Assembly: GCA_910585215.1 (NCBI GenBank)
Contig: CAJUDQ010000006.1
Span: 20,523-84,522 of the forward strand
From: an uncultured Lachnospiraceae bacterium
Lineage (GTDB): Bacteria; Bacillota; Clostridia; Lachnospirales; Lachnospiraceae
Reading direction: 5' to 3'
Length of the DNA stretch: 64,000 bases
Below the pieces are notes generated by a model. It made no database searches and was not told the DNA's origin. It worked only from the letters and a program-made list of their open reading frames with translations. Shown here piece by piece: positions 17,518-26,704 of the stretch. Each line of letters opens with the position of its first letter. The first letter of the stretch is position 1. The position numbers and the translations under genes were made by a program.

Positions 17518-18384
17518 GTGTTTATGACTATCAATGGACATACTATTTTAACCGGACTTCTGGGCAGTCCGGTTTCCCACAGCATATCCCCGTCCATGCA
17601 TAACGAATCGTTTCGCATGCTGGATTTAAACTATATTTATCTGTGTTTTGATGTAAATACAGACCATCTGAAAACTGCAGTAGACGGTATGAAAGCACTC
17701 GGCGTCAAGGGATTTAACTGTACCTATCCGGACAAAAATCTGATGTGCAGTCTTGCAGACCGGTTATCTCCCGCGGCAGAAATGATAGGCGCCGTAAATA
17801 CCGTTTTAAATGAAAATGGTATTCTTACCGGATTTAATACGGATGGAATCGGATATATGCGTTCCTTAAAAGACGGGGGTTTTGATATTATTGGCAAAAA
17901 AATGACATTGCTTGGAGCCGGCGGGGCTGCCACTTCTATTGCTGTTCAGGCAGCTCTTGACGGAGTTTCACAAATTGATATATTCAGCCGCAAAACAAAA
18001 TTCTGGAACAGAGCGCTGGAACTGGCAGATGTACTGAACCGCAGAACCTCCTGTCATGTCTGTATCTATGATATGGCCGATAAAACTCAACTCAAACAAA
18101 GTCTCAAGGACAGTGAAATTCTGACAAACGGAACCAGTGTTGGCATGGCTCCCGATACAGAAGGCTGCTTGATTACAGATATGGACATGTTCCATGAAGG
18201 TCTGATTGTTTCCGATATTGTGTACAATCCACGGGAAACAAAGCTTTTAAAGCTTGCAAGAGAGCATGGATGCCAAACCTTTCACGGCCTGTATATGCTT
18301 CTTTATCAGGGTGCGGAAGCCTTTAAAATCTGGACAGGAAAAGAAATGCCTGTTTCGGCAATCAAAGAAAAATTTTTTTCATAA
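17518..18384 (+). CDS. aroE: Shikimate dehydrogenase (YdiB-like)
   Basis: 288 residues. NADP- or NAD-dependent reduction of 3-dehydroshikimate. GLLGSPVSHSISPSMHN is the substrate-binding N-terminus. GFNCTYPDK holds the catalytic Lys (most AroE have MPHK). LLGAGGAATSIAVQAA is the dinucleotide-binding glycine loop. LTNGTSVGM and the C-terminal GLYMLLYQGAEAF close the active site. NGTSVGM resembles YdiB quinate/shikimate dehydrogenases more than classical AroE. The start is GTG 17518 or ATG 17524; AAAGAGG ends 5 bases before the GTG. It is the only protein gene on the plus strand, divergent from aroD/aroK. A TTGACA at 17455-17460 with a weak -10 may be its promoter. Confidence 0.93.
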   Translation: MFMTINGHTILTGLLGSPVSHSISPSMHNESFRMLDLNYIYLCFDVNTDHLKTAVDGMKALGVKGFNCTYPDKNLMCSLADRLSPAAEMIGAVNTVLNENGILTGFNTDGIGYMRSLKDGGFDIIGKKMTLLGAGGAATSIAVQAALDGVSQIDIFSRKTKFWNRALELADVLNRRTSCHVCIYDMADKTQLKQSLKDSEILTNGTSVGMAPDTEGCLITDMDMFHEGLIVSDIVYNPRETKLLKLAREHGCQTFHGLYMLLYQGAEAFKIWTGKEMPVSAIKEKFFS

Positions 18385-18398
18385 AAAATGGAATAAAA

Positions 18399-18446
18399 GG
18401 ACTGCCACACGTATGATTTTTTTGTCATTCGTATGGCAGCCTTTTT
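18399..18446. terminator. Two-way terminator between aroE and PilZ gene
   Basis: GGACTGCCACACGTATG (18399-18415) pairs imperfectly with CATTCGTATGGCAGCC (18426-18441), followed by TTTTT on the plus strand and preceded by an A-run (T-run on the minus strand). It sits between the converging aroE (+) and PilZ (-) genes and can serve both. Confidence 0.8.
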
Positions 18447-19179
18447 ACGCTTCATTGTTTTCTTCACGTTTTTCCACATCGGCCTTTTTGTCTGTGTGTT
18501 TGCCTTTACTGCTTGCGGCTGCCTTTTCTCCCCGCTTTTTCTTCATTTCCAAAGTAAGTCTTTCCCGCTGTTTTTTTGCTATATATTTTGCAATTTCATA
18601 ATTTTCCAGCTCAATTTTACAGGCATAAATGTTTTTATCCTCTGCTGTATCAATAATTCTCACAATTCTTCCCACAACACTGATATGTGTCTCTTCATCA
18701 TCAAATATCAACATTACCGGATCATTAATAAAGGTATAAATTTCTTCCTTGCTTTTATCATGTATAAATGAAAATCCTGTTTCGCTAATATCGCGGACAA
18801 ACACCGGAATTATATTTTTCTTTATTCCAATTTTGGCTTTGCCCCTCAATCCTACGGACAAACGATAAGCGCCCCTTCGATTGAAGCTGATTCCATCTGT
18901 CTCCACACTGCATTTATAACAGGTTTCTCCTTTATATACAGCAGCTGGTAATGCCACATAATTCCATGCTACCGGTGGAGAATCCTCCTCATTATACAAA
19001 ATATTAACTGTTACATTCTCTGAACCGAGACTTATAATTTTTCCGTCAATTCGAATCGGCTCTATTACAGCAACCCCATCTAACTGTTCAATAATATGCG
19101 TATGAAATTCTAGTTTTTGTTCCTGAACCCTAACCTCAATCGTTATTTCACTTCCCGGTTCCAAATCCAATATTTTCAT
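18445..19179 (-). CDS. PilZ domain protein (c-di-GMP receptor)
   Basis: 244 residues. An N-terminal YcgR-like beta domain (about 1-95) is followed by a PilZ domain with the c-di-GMP binding signature: NRRGAYRLSVG (RXXXR, about 99-109) and RDISETGFSFI ([D/N]xSxxG, about 129-139). The C-terminal 30 residues are disordered and charged (KKKRGEKAAASSKGKH and on). It should bind c-di-GMP and modulate an unknown partner; no flagellar gene is nearby. ATG 19179 was chosen because GGAG is 6 bases upstream; the ATG at 19191 overlaps this SD. The nearest promoter is 19234-19262. Confidence 0.85.
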   Translation of the reverse strand: MKILDLEPGSEITIEVRVQEQKLEFHTHIIEQLDGVAVIEPIRIDGKIISLGSENVTVNILYNEEDSPPVAWNYVALPAAVYKGETCYKCSVETDGISFNRRGAYRLSVGLRGKAKIGIKKNIIPVFVRDISETGFSFIHDKSKEEIYTFINDPVMLIFDDEETHISVVGRIVRIIDTAEDKNIYACKIELENYEIAKYIAKKQRERLTLEMKKKRGEKAAASSKGKHTDKKADVEKREENNEA

Positions 19180-19233
19180 AATAATCTCCATATCATTTTA
19201 TATTTGTTCTGGTTTATCGGCAGTTTATTTTAT

Positions 19234-19262
19234 ATCATAACATAATTTTATCTTTCTGTCTA
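19234..19262 (-). promoter_or_regulatory. Promoter of PilZ gene
   Basis: On the minus strand TAGACA (19262-19257), 17 bases, TATGAT (19239-19234). It is about 55 bases upstream of the PilZ start. Confidence 0.65.
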
Positions 19263-19270
19263 TTGAATAT

Positions 19271-19957
19271 TTATCTGGACAACATTTGAGAAATAGACTT
19301 GAGTATATTGTCATTTATTTTAATCAATGCCTTAATAAAGCTTACGGCTGTTCCCATAATCACTGCATTTCCATTACAAATCTGAACAATGCCAATACTG
19401 ATATACATAAAATTATCCTCCAGATTCATAAAGCTTTCCTGTGATATTGTTCCGCTTTCTATTCCCTTTATGACATTTAACTGATTGGAAATACTGAATA
19501 TTCTCTGAATATCCAAAAGCAGCATTTCAAGAGTAACTGTTTCATCATCCTCTGTCTTTATGCCGCTGTCATTCAATACCTCATCGGTAATAATTTCTTT
19601 CAGATATCTTTCAACCTCTTTTTTCCATATACTTGCATCTTCAGATTCTACATGAATAAATGCGGCCTTGATAAGACATTTCAAATAAGATTGATGGAGT
19701 TTTTCCAGCTTTTTTCCACTCTTTTTCACATATTCCATCTGTTCCAATCCATATAAATCTATCATAACTGTACGGATACTGTTTCTTAAAACCTCCGGTG
19801 AAACCGGTATTTCAGGGTCTGCCCCAAAAGCCGTACAGATATCCGCCCATGATTTTTGCATTTCCTGAAATGCCTTTTCCACATCAACTATATTGTCCGG
19901 CTCTTGTGTGAAATCCTCTTTTTTTACAATATCCTCTTTTTTAAATTGACTGCTCAT
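19271..19957 (-). CDS. Unknown helical cytoplasmic protein
   Basis: 228 residues from ATG 19957; no family recognised. The first 20 residues are acidic and polar, then the protein is almost entirely helical (for example LEKLHQSYLKCLIKAAFIHV and LEMLLLDIQRIFSISNQLN). The C-terminal 70 residues are more hydrophobic (YISIGIVQICNGNAVIMGTAVSFIKALIKIND), which could be an amphipathic or membrane-facing segment. GGAAAGG lies 9 bases before the ATG; the longer TTG start at 19975 would overlap this SD. It lies 14-32 bases after tyrS and may be read through from it. Confidence 0.6.
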   Translation of the reverse strand: MSSQFKKEDIVKKEDFTQEPDNIVDVEKAFQEMQKSWADICTAFGADPEIPVSPEVLRNSIRTVMIDLYGLEQMEYVKKSGKKLEKLHQSYLKCLIKAAFIHVESEDASIWKKEVERYLKEIITDEVLNDSGIKTEDDETVTLEMLLLDIQRIFSISNQLNVIKGIESGTISQESFMNLEDNFMYISIGIVQICNGNAVIMGTAVSFIKALIKINDNILKSISQMLSR

Positions 19958-19989
19958 ACTGTATTGCCTTTCCAAGATTTATCTAACAA

Positions 19990-21213
19990 TCATTCTATCA
20001 TTAATTTCTTAAATGTCTTTTTTCCTTTTTTCACTATAATTCCCTGTTTTAACATTTCTGTATTTATTTCATAATGGATATCCGTTATTTTTTCACCCTC
20101 TATGGCGACGCCTCCCTGTTCTACTGCACGTCTTGCCTCTGAACGTGAATTTACTATTTCGGCCTTTACCAGCGCTGAAAGAATATCTATCACACCATCC
20201 GACAGTTCACTTTCTTTTAAAACTGTTGTCGGCATATTCTCATCGGATACACCTCCTGCAAACAGTGCTTTGGAAGCGTCTTCCGCTTTTTTTGCCTCTT
20301 CTTCTCCATGTACAAGACTGGTCAGCTCAAATGCAAGAATTTCCTTTGCTCTGTTTAATTCACTGCCCTTCCACTGGTCCATTTCATCTATCTGCTCTAA
20401 TGGAAGAAATGTAAGCATTCGGATACATTTTAATACATCTGCATCTGCTACATTTCTCCAGTACTGGTAAAATTCATATGGAGAAGTTTTTTCTCTGTCA
20501 AGCCATACCGCACCGGACTGTGTTTTTCCCATTTTCTTTCCCTCGGAATTTAACAGCAGTGTAATTGTCATGGCATGTGCATCTTTTCCAAGCTTTCTTC
20601 GGATTAACTCTGTTCCTCCAAGCATATTGCTCCACTGGTCATCTCCACCAAACTGCATATTACAGCCATATTTCTGGAATAACTGGTAAAAATCAAAGCT
20701 CTGCATAATCATATAGTTAAATTCCAGAAAACTCAATCCCTTCTCCATTCTCTGTTTATAACATTCTGCCGTCAGCATCCTGTTGACAGAAAAATGAGGG
20801 CCGATATCTCTTAGTACTTCTATATAATTCAAATCCAGAAGCCAGTCGGCATTGTTTACCAGAAGCGCTTTTCCATCGGAAAAATCAATAAATTTCCCAA
20901 TCTGTTTTTTGAAACAGTCCACATTATGCTGAATCATTTCCTCCGTCATCATCTGCCGCATATCACTTCTTCCAGACGGGTCTCCAATCATGGCAGTACC
21001 GCCCCCAATCAGGGCAATTGGCTTATTTCCCGCCATCTGCAGACGTTTCATCAGACACAATGCCATAAAATGTCCTACATGAAGGCTGTCTGCTGTTGGG
21101 TCAAAGCCAATGTAAAAAACAGCCTTTCCGTTGTTTATCATTTCTCTTATTTCTTCTTCATTTGTTACCTGAGCAATCAACTGTCTTGCTACCAATTCTT
21201 CATAAATCTGCAT
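19990..21213 (-). CDS. tyrS: Tyrosyl-tRNA synthetase
   Basis: 407 residues. Class I synthetase: [19 protein letters not shown] carries the HIGH-type motif [18 protein letters not shown] carries the KMSKS-type loop (KMGKT). The tyrosine pocket residues lie in [11 protein letters not shown] and [10 protein letters not shown]. The C-terminus is an S4-like RNA-binding domain ([20 protein letters not shown]). The 410-residue class with the KFGKT-type loop is common in Firmicutes. Expression is controlled by the T-box leader immediately upstream. SD AAAGGAAG. Confidence 0.96.
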   Translation of the reverse strand: MQIYEELVARQLIAQVTNEEEIREMINNGKAVFYIGFDPTADSLHVGHFMALCLMKRLQMAGNKPIALIGGGTAMIGDPSGRSDMRQMMTEEMIQHNVDCFKKQIGKFIDFSDGKALLVNNADWLLDLNYIEVLRDIGPHFSVNRMLTAECYKQRMEKGLSFLEFNYMIMQSFDFYQLFQKYGCNMQFGGDDQWSNMLGGTELIRRKLGKDAHAMTITLLLNSEGKKMGKTQSGAVWLDREKTSPYEFYQYWRNVADADVLKCIRMLTFLPLEQIDEMDQWKGSELNRAKEILAFELTSLVHGEEEAKKAEDASKALFAGGVSDENMPTTVLKESELSDGVIDILSALVKAEIVNSRSEARRAVEQGGVAIEGEKITDIHYEINTEMLKQGIIVKKGKKTFKKLMIE

Positions 21214-21289
21214 TTTTTCTTCCTTTCCTTATAGATTAAAATTAGTTAAAAAACAAGGTACCTGTGACACTATTTTTGTACTTTGCCTG

Positions 21290-21670
21290 TAAATAAAAAT
21301 GCCCTTCTGATAAAGAAGAAACATTTTCTTTATCAAAAGGGCGAAATATACAACCAACATCAATTGTTTCAATAAATTCCGCGTTACCACCTTTTTTCAC
21401 AGACTGCTCACACAGACTGCCTCATGAAGTACCACCATACTTCTGCAAGATAACGGTTGCTGCCGTCACAGCCTACTGGTTTCCGTTCGGTGTGAAGCTC
21501 AGGGATGTATTCCTGTCAGTGCTGCATGGTCCTCTCATCTCTGTAATCAATATCTGCTGACTACGTACGGCGCCTTTCTGTATGCAGATTTCTGTCAGTA
21601 CTTGTTCCCGTCATGGCTTTTTGTTTATATGGGATATGTCATCAAACGAAGCAAATCAAAATTTGATGAC
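21290..21670 (-). promoter_or_regulatory. T-box leader of tyrS
   Basis: This fills most of the 578-base gap upstream of tyrS. Read on the minus strand it contains the T-box sequence AAAGGTGGTAACGCGG (21397-21379), whose TGGT can pair with the ACCA end of uncharged tRNA-Tyr. It is followed by an intrinsic terminator formed by GCCCTTTTGATAAAGAA and TTCTTTATCAGAAGGGC (21342-21301) and a T-run. A likely specifier triplet is TAC (Tyr) at 21509-21507, in GGAATACATC on the 3' side of stem I. Under tyrosine shortage, uncharged tRNA should stabilise the antiterminator and allow tyrS transcription. Confidence 0.92.
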
Positions 21671-21677
21671 ATTTTAT

Positions 21678-21706
21678 ATCATAAACTTTCATACAGGATT
21701 TGTCAA
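21678..21706 (-). promoter_or_regulatory. Promoter of tyrS T-box leader
   Basis: On the minus strand TTGACA (21706-21701), 17 bases, TATGAT (21683-21678). This is a near-consensus promoter placing the transcript start at about 21670, directly before the T-box stem I. The remaining bases to 21791 show nothing further. Confidence 0.8.
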
Positions 21707-21791
21707 CCAGATTTTCAGTTTTTTGGAAATTATGAAGGATATTCCTTCGGTATTGTATTTTATGGCAATTTAAGCAAATTTCCGTAAACCT

Positions 21792-23537
21792 TTACTCTTT
21801 TTTGTTATCTGTTCCATAACTGTAAAGTTTTTCATAAACCCCATGTTTTTGCATAAGTTCTTCATGTGTACCACTTTCCGCTACTCCATTTTCTGTCAGT
21901 ACCAGTATCTTTTCTGCATTTCGTATTGTACTCAGTCTATGTGCAATTACAAAAGTGGTTCTGTTCGCAGCTAATTTTTCCAAGGATTCTTGAACCACTT
22001 TTTCGCTTTCATTATCAAGCGCAGAAGTTGCCTCATCAAAAATCAGAATGGGAGGATTCTTTAAAAATACTCTTGCGATTGACAGACGCTGCTTCTGACC
22101 TCCTGAAAGCTTTAAGCCTCTTTGCCCGATATCCGTATCATAGCCGTTGGAAAGGCTCATAATAAATTCATGAGCGTTTGCGTTTTTGGCGGCGGCAATA
22201 ACTTCCTCCCGTGAAGCGCCAGGCTTTCCGTAACTGATATTCTCAAAAATAGTGCCGGCAAAAAGATAGGTATCCTGCTGTACGACGCCGATATGGTCTC
22301 TCAAACTCTTTAGTTTTATGTCACGAATATCTATTCCGTCAATCTTAACAGAGCCGGAGGTTACTTCATAAAAACGTGGAATCAAAGAGCACAGAGTGGT
22401 TTTGCCTGCACCGGAGGAACCGACAAGAGCTATATAGGAACCGGCAGATACATGAAGATTTACATGATGCAGAACCTGTTCCGGACTGTCTATATAACCA
22501 AAAGAAACATTTTCAAAAGAGATATCACCCTTTACATTTTTTAATTCCACTGCATTTTCTTTATCTTGAATATCCGGTTCTATTTGCATAATTTCCAGAA
22601 ATCGTTCAAAACCGGTATAACCATTTTGGAACTGCTCGGTAAAATTGATTAAAGTGCGAATTGGCTCCGTAAAAATACCGATATATAATAAAAATGTTAC
22701 CAAATCTGACACAGTAACAATCTGTTCTGTAATAAATATAGTTCCGGCAAGAATTACTACCACCTGTATCAACGTGGTAAAGGTATCAAGACCTGCGTGA
22801 TAACCGCCCATATATTTATAGCTGTTCTTTTTTGCATCCAGAAATCCGTCATTTCCATACCTGAATTTTTCTTCTTCGATTTTTTCATTTGCAAAGGATT
22901 TCACTACTCGTATACCTGCCAGATTATCTTCTATCTGCCCGTTAATTTCTGCAATTTTTACTCTGTTTCTGGCAAATGCCCGTTTCATTTTTCTGTTAAA
23001 ATAATATGCATAGAAAAATAGAATCGGAACCAGAAGAAATGCAGCAGCAGTCAATACTGGACTGATAAACAAAAGAATCAGCATTGCCCCAATCAGTTTT
23101 ACAAGAGAAATGGCTATATTTTCAGGTCCATGATGCATAAGCTCCGTAATATCAAAAAGGTCAGTCGTGATTCTTGACATCAGTTCTCCAGTTTTCTGGT
23201 TATCATAATAAGAAAAGGAAAGCTTTTGAAAATGTTCAAAGATTTCCGCACGCATATCATACTCGATTTTCGCACCCATAACATGCCCGTAATTGGATAT
23301 GTAAAAATTGCTGTAGCAATATAAGCCAAGCATGGCAAACATTAAAAGTCCAAGCAGAAAAACAGTCTGTAATGCCTCTCTTTTTTCCATATAGATAACT
23401 TCTGAGGTGACATATCGTATAATCAGTGGCAACACCAGTGTAATTGCCGCAGATAAAAACGCAAATATCATATCTATCACAAAAGTTCTCATATATGGAC
23501 GATAGTAGGAAATCATTTTCCTTAAGTTATCTTTCAT
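21792..23537 (-). CDS. ABC exporter half-transporter (MsbA/LmrA type)
   Basis: 581 residues. Six membrane helices in the first 310 residues (type 1 exporter fold), followed by an ATPase domain: ALVGSSGAGKTTLCSL (Walker A), VVQQDTYLFAGTI (Q-loop), LSGGQKQRLSIARVF (signature), PILIFDEATSALDNESE (Walker B/D-loop) and FVIAHRLST (H-loop). No second half-transporter is adjacent, so it probably works as a homodimer, exporting a lipid, drug or peptide. The terminator of the next gene lies upstream, so this gene has its own transcript. SD GGAGGAAAAAAG. Confidence 0.93.
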   Translation of the reverse strand: MKDNLRKMISYYRPYMRTFVIDMIFAFLSAAITLVLPLIIRYVTSEVIYMEKREALQTVFLLGLLMFAMLGLYCYSNFYISNYGHVMGAKIEYDMRAEIFEHFQKLSFSYYDNQKTGELMSRITTDLFDITELMHHGPENIAISLVKLIGAMLILLFISPVLTAAAFLLVPILFFYAYYFNRKMKRAFARNRVKIAEINGQIEDNLAGIRVVKSFANEKIEEEKFRYGNDGFLDAKKNSYKYMGGYHAGLDTFTTLIQVVVILAGTIFITEQIVTVSDLVTFLLYIGIFTEPIRTLINFTEQFQNGYTGFERFLEIMQIEPDIQDKENAVELKNVKGDISFENVSFGYIDSPEQVLHHVNLHVSAGSYIALVGSSGAGKTTLCSLIPRFYEVTSGSVKIDGIDIRDIKLKSLRDHIGVVQQDTYLFAGTIFENISYGKPGASREEVIAAAKNANAHEFIMSLSNGYDTDIGQRGLKLSGGQKQRLSIARVFLKNPPILIFDEATSALDNESEKVVQESLEKLAANRTTFVIAHRLSTIRNAEKILVLTENGVAESGTHEELMQKHGVYEKLYSYGTDNKKE

Positions 23538-23635
23538 CTTTTTTCCTCCTTTTTCATTTTTTGATTACAATACTCTAACATAAAAAAACAAAACAGGCAA
23601 GAATAAAGTACCTATCATGTCAAATTGCAAACTAC

Positions 23636-23682
23636 AAAAAAACAGAGAAAACAACAAATTTTTCTGTGTTTCTCTGTTTTTT
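23636..23682 (-). terminator. Terminator after MacB/FtsX-type exporter gene
   Basis: On the minus strand AAAAAACAGAGAAA pairs with TTTCTCTGTTTTTTT across about 18 bases (23682-23636), ending in a T-run. It separates the FtsX-type exporter gene from the MsbA-type gene. Confidence 0.8.
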
Positions 23683-23692
23683 CGAAAAAATA

Positions 23693-26425
23693 TTATCTGT
23701 TTCTGATTGCATCAATTGGTTTCTTGGAAGCTATTTTCTTTACTGGAAGGAAGCTTGCAAGTGTTGCTACAAAAAGGCTTACCACAAACAAAAGGAGGAT
23801 TTGGCGTGGCCCAAAGTTTAATACAGTAATTAAAACTCCAAGTTCTTTCCTGATTGCAAGATTAATAATTGTTGTGGCTGCAAATACTCCGACAGCGGAA
23901 AGCAGGAAGTTAATCATGGCAATAATAAAGCTTTCCGAAAAGAAAATACGGAATACATCGTTGCTTCTGGAACCGATTGCACGCAGAATACCTATTTCTT
24001 GTTTCTTGTGAGAAATACTTGTTCCAATAAAATTTGCAAGCATTAAGGAGGCAAATAAAGCAAATCCGATACCAATATAGAGAAATACCTTTGACAGTAC
24101 CTTAAGCATTGAATGAATGGTATCCAGCTCATAAGTAACTGCATTTTGAAGCTGGAACTGGATATCGGAATCTTCATTATAACAGAAGGCTACAAGATTT
24201 TTAATCTCTTCGCGGTTCTTTGGCATAGCACCTATGACAAAATTATAATCCCCTTTTTCCTGTTTAATACAGTATTCAAAATCTTTATCGCTTGCCACTA
24301 CCGTACCGGAATATCTTGAATTTTCTTCATTTATTTCAATAATTCCGACTACCTTATAGCCTTCATTCTCATTAAAGTCAACTCCATGTCCATAAGTATT
24401 CATATGGAAATTATTTTTCTGTGTATTTTTTAACTGGCTGACATAATCCTCCTCCGGTGTGCCTGTTCCTGCAAATTGAAACATATCGGAAGTAATGACG
24501 ATTTCCTTATCGCCCAGAACAGTTTTTTCACCATCAAGCCATGTAATATCGAGAGATGAGACATCGGATAATCTGCACATATAAGACGGGTCCAATATAA
24601 AATCATCCTGTGAAGAATAATAATATACATAGACAGAGCTTAAAGGAGAAATATGAGGCTCTTTTTCGATCAGGCCCGATAAATGTCCTTCTCCAACCAT
24701 TATAATTCCGGCAAGACTGGAATTTGCTTCATAACCAAATTCGTTCATCAGAGCAAAATTGACAATCTGGTCTGCGGTACTCATATGAGTTTTTTCTTCC
24801 ATAAGAGGTTTATATCTTTCCAAATCCATATTTGTATCTACAACCCCTGTAATAGTGTACTCTGTTCCACTTATATTCAGGGTTCTTCCAACTAAATCCT
24901 CCGGAGATTTGATTGTTTTATAAACGATTCTTCCGTCAGGACTGGTTGTGCCGTCTGTATATTTTGCAAGCTTAAAGGTTTCATAAACATATGCACTGAC
25001 AGCCATTTCATTCTTTGCTCCATCAGGCAAAGTACCTGCAAGCAGTTTATAGCCAAATTCATCCAGCTTTTTCTGCGTAATTTCCGTATAACCGGAAAAA
25101 CTTGAAGCATAAATGTTATAATCTGTTTTGGAAAATTCTGTTTCTGTATCATAATTCTGTGAAAATTCCAAACTTAAATTTAATGGAACAAATACACCCA
25201 TCATATCTATGGAAGTATTTTTTTCTATTTCCTCAAGGTCTTTCTTTGTAATCGAGGTATTCCATGAATTGTAATAGCTGTCGATTCCCTCTCCCTGCTT
25301 AATAGCTTTTAAAAGTGATACATAATCCACTCCTGTGTCTATCAAAGAATTGGTACAGGCATCCACATGTTTATAAGAACCAAAGGTATCTGCAAGACCA
25401 AATAATCCAAAAGAAATACACGATAACAATATTGTCATAACAAGACGGAATTTTTTATATTTCAATCCGCTGGCGCCTATTTTAAAAGCACTTTTTAAAG
25501 GAAGCTTTGATTTTATAAGCTGAAATGCACTTCCATCCTGCTGTTTTATATTATCCTGATTGGTTGGAATAAACTTTTTGGCTGCCATTCCGTTTCCGGT
25601 CAGTTTCAGATTTAAATTGGAATCGGTGATTCTGTCAATATAGGCATTAATCGCTGCTCTGTCCTCTTCTGTCAGATGATAGCCCGGTGCAAGCTCAATC
25701 GTTGCTCCCTGATAACGAAGGTTCCCTTTTTTTTCTTCTTCCTCTGCCTGAATGTCTACTTCCACATCACTGATGACATTTCCATCTGACAGCTCAATAA
25801 TACGGTCTGCATAAAGCTCGGAAAATTCCCTGTCATGAGAAACAATAATAATAAGCTTATCCTTCGACAACTTTTTCAAAGTGTCAAATACCTGTCTTCC
25901 GGTATTGGAATCCAAAGCTCCTGTTGGTTCGTCTGCCATAATGATTTCCGGATTTTTTACTAACGCTCTTGCGATTGCTACTCTCTGTTTCTGACCACCG
26001 GAAAGCTCATTTGGCTTTCGATTTCCATAGCCGTCTAAATCAACTTCCTTTAAAATATGGTTGATTTCCTCATCGGTTGCCTTTCTTCCCTGAAGCTCCA
26101 GAGCCAGAGCAATGTTTGCTCCTACGGAAAATTCATCCAAAATATTATATTCCTGAAAAATAAAGCCAACATAAGTATTGCGATAAGAATCAAAATGCTG
26201 CTGGTTGAAATCTTTTGAAGAAACACCCTTAATAATGATTTCCCCACTGTCATACTTATCCAGACCTCCTAAAAGATTTAATAAAGTAGACTTACCACTG
26301 CCCGATTTACCAAGCAAGAAAATCATACCCTTTTCAGGAAATTTTAAAGAAATTTTATTTATGGCTGTGACTGCCACACCCTTTTTTGGTTTATATACTT
26401 TGTATAATTCTTTGGTTTCAAGCAT
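23693..26425 (-). CDS. ABC transporter ATPase-FtsX permease fusion (MacB-like)
   Basis: 910 residues from ATG 26425. N-terminal ATPase (1-225): FLLGKSGSGKSTLLNLLGGL, LSGGQKQRVAIARALV, IIMADEPTGALDSNTG. A linker (225-310) leads to a permease with one helix near 320 (VMTILLSCISFGLFGLAD), an extracellular domain of about 400 residues, and three C-terminal helices carrying the FtsX motif IGTSISHKKQEIGILRAIGS. This is the arrangement of Firmicutes exporters for antimicrobial peptides or cell-wall active compounds. The longest frame starts 72 codons earlier, in sequence that includes the promoter and operator, and is rejected; AAAGGAG is 6 bases before ATG 26425. Confidence 0.9.
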   Translation of the reverse strand: MLETKELYKVYKPKKGVAVTAINKISLKFPEKGMIFLLGKSGSGKSTLLNLLGGLDKYDSGEIIIKGVSSKDFNQQHFDSYRNTYVGFIFQEYNILDEFSVGANIALALELQGRKATDEEINHILKEVDLDGYGNRKPNELSGGQKQRVAIARALVKNPEIIMADEPTGALDSNTGRQVFDTLKKLSKDKLIIIVSHDREFSELYADRIIELSDGNVISDVEVDIQAEEEEKKGNLRYQGATIELAPGYHLTEEDRAAINAYIDRITDSNLNLKLTGNGMAAKKFIPTNQDNIKQQDGSAFQLIKSKLPLKSAFKIGASGLKYKKFRLVMTILLSCISFGLFGLADTFGSYKHVDACTNSLIDTGVDYVSLLKAIKQGEGIDSYYNSWNTSITKKDLEEIEKNTSIDMMGVFVPLNLSLEFSQNYDTETEFSKTDYNIYASSFSGYTEITQKKLDEFGYKLLAGTLPDGAKNEMAVSAYVYETFKLAKYTDGTTSPDGRIVYKTIKSPEDLVGRTLNISGTEYTITGVVDTNMDLERYKPLMEEKTHMSTADQIVNFALMNEFGYEANSSLAGIIMVGEGHLSGLIEKEPHISPLSSVYVYYYSSQDDFILDPSYMCRLSDVSSLDITWLDGEKTVLGDKEIVITSDMFQFAGTGTPEEDYVSQLKNTQKNNFHMNTYGHGVDFNENEGYKVVGIIEINEENSRYSGTVVASDKDFEYCIKQEKGDYNFVIGAMPKNREEIKNLVAFCYNEDSDIQFQLQNAVTYELDTIHSMLKVLSKVFLYIGIGFALFASLMLANFIGTSISHKKQEIGILRAIGSRSNDVFRIFFSESFIIAMINFLLSAVGVFAATTIINLAIRKELGVLITVLNFGPRQILLLFVVSLFVATLASFLPVKKIASKKPIDAIRNR

Positions 26426-26498
26426 TGTATACTCCTTTCTGTCAGATATAATCAATGTTTTTGTCGGCAAACAATGTATAGCTGATTGCCGAACTAAG

Positions 26499-26519
26499 TG
26501 TACTATATTAAATAGTACA
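26499..26519 (-). promoter_or_regulatory. Operator palindrome at exporter start site
   Basis: TGTACTAT and ATAGTACA form a perfect 8-bp inverted repeat around ATTAA. It overlaps the predicted transcription start of the MacB-like exporter, just downstream of the -10 element. Position and symmetry suggest a repressor site; the form resembles operators of GntR/YtrA, TetR or PadR regulators. No regulator gene is adjacent. Confidence 0.7.
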
Positions 26520-26525
26520 GTTGGT

Positions 26526-26554
26526 ATAGTAGCACGAAAGGAATGAAATGTCAA
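26526..26554 (-). promoter_or_regulatory. Promoter of MacB-like exporter
   Basis: On the minus strand TTGACA (26554-26549), 17 bases, TACTAT (26531-26526). The transcript would start around 26518, inside the palindrome, with a leader of about 95 bases. Confidence 0.8.
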
Positions 26555-26604
26555 GGACTTTTTCTGATAGAAAATATTTTTGCTGAAAAATAGAAACAGA
26601 ATAT

Positions 26605-26653
26605 AAAAAAGGAATGAAATATGCTTTTTTCTCCAGAACATATCTCATTCCTT
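26605..26653 (-). terminator. Terminator after ABC-2 operon
   Basis: On the minus strand AAGGAATGAGATATG pairs with CATATTTCATTCCTT (one mismatch-type pair), followed by TTTTT (26653-26605). It ends the ABC-2 three-gene unit. Confidence 0.8.
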
Positions 26654-26704
26654 CTCTTTTTCTTTTCTTCAACGATTTATTTTCCTTAAAATTTATAACT
26701 GCCG

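Noticed and set aside
21582..21787. Small plus-strand open frames of 61-63 codons
   Set aside because: They lie across the T-box leader and its promoter, lack SD sequences and have no coding character.
26426..26641. N-terminal extension of the MacB-like protein to 26641
   Set aside because: The extension covers the promoter, operator and leader and has no similarity to ABC ATPases; a good SD precedes ATG 26425.
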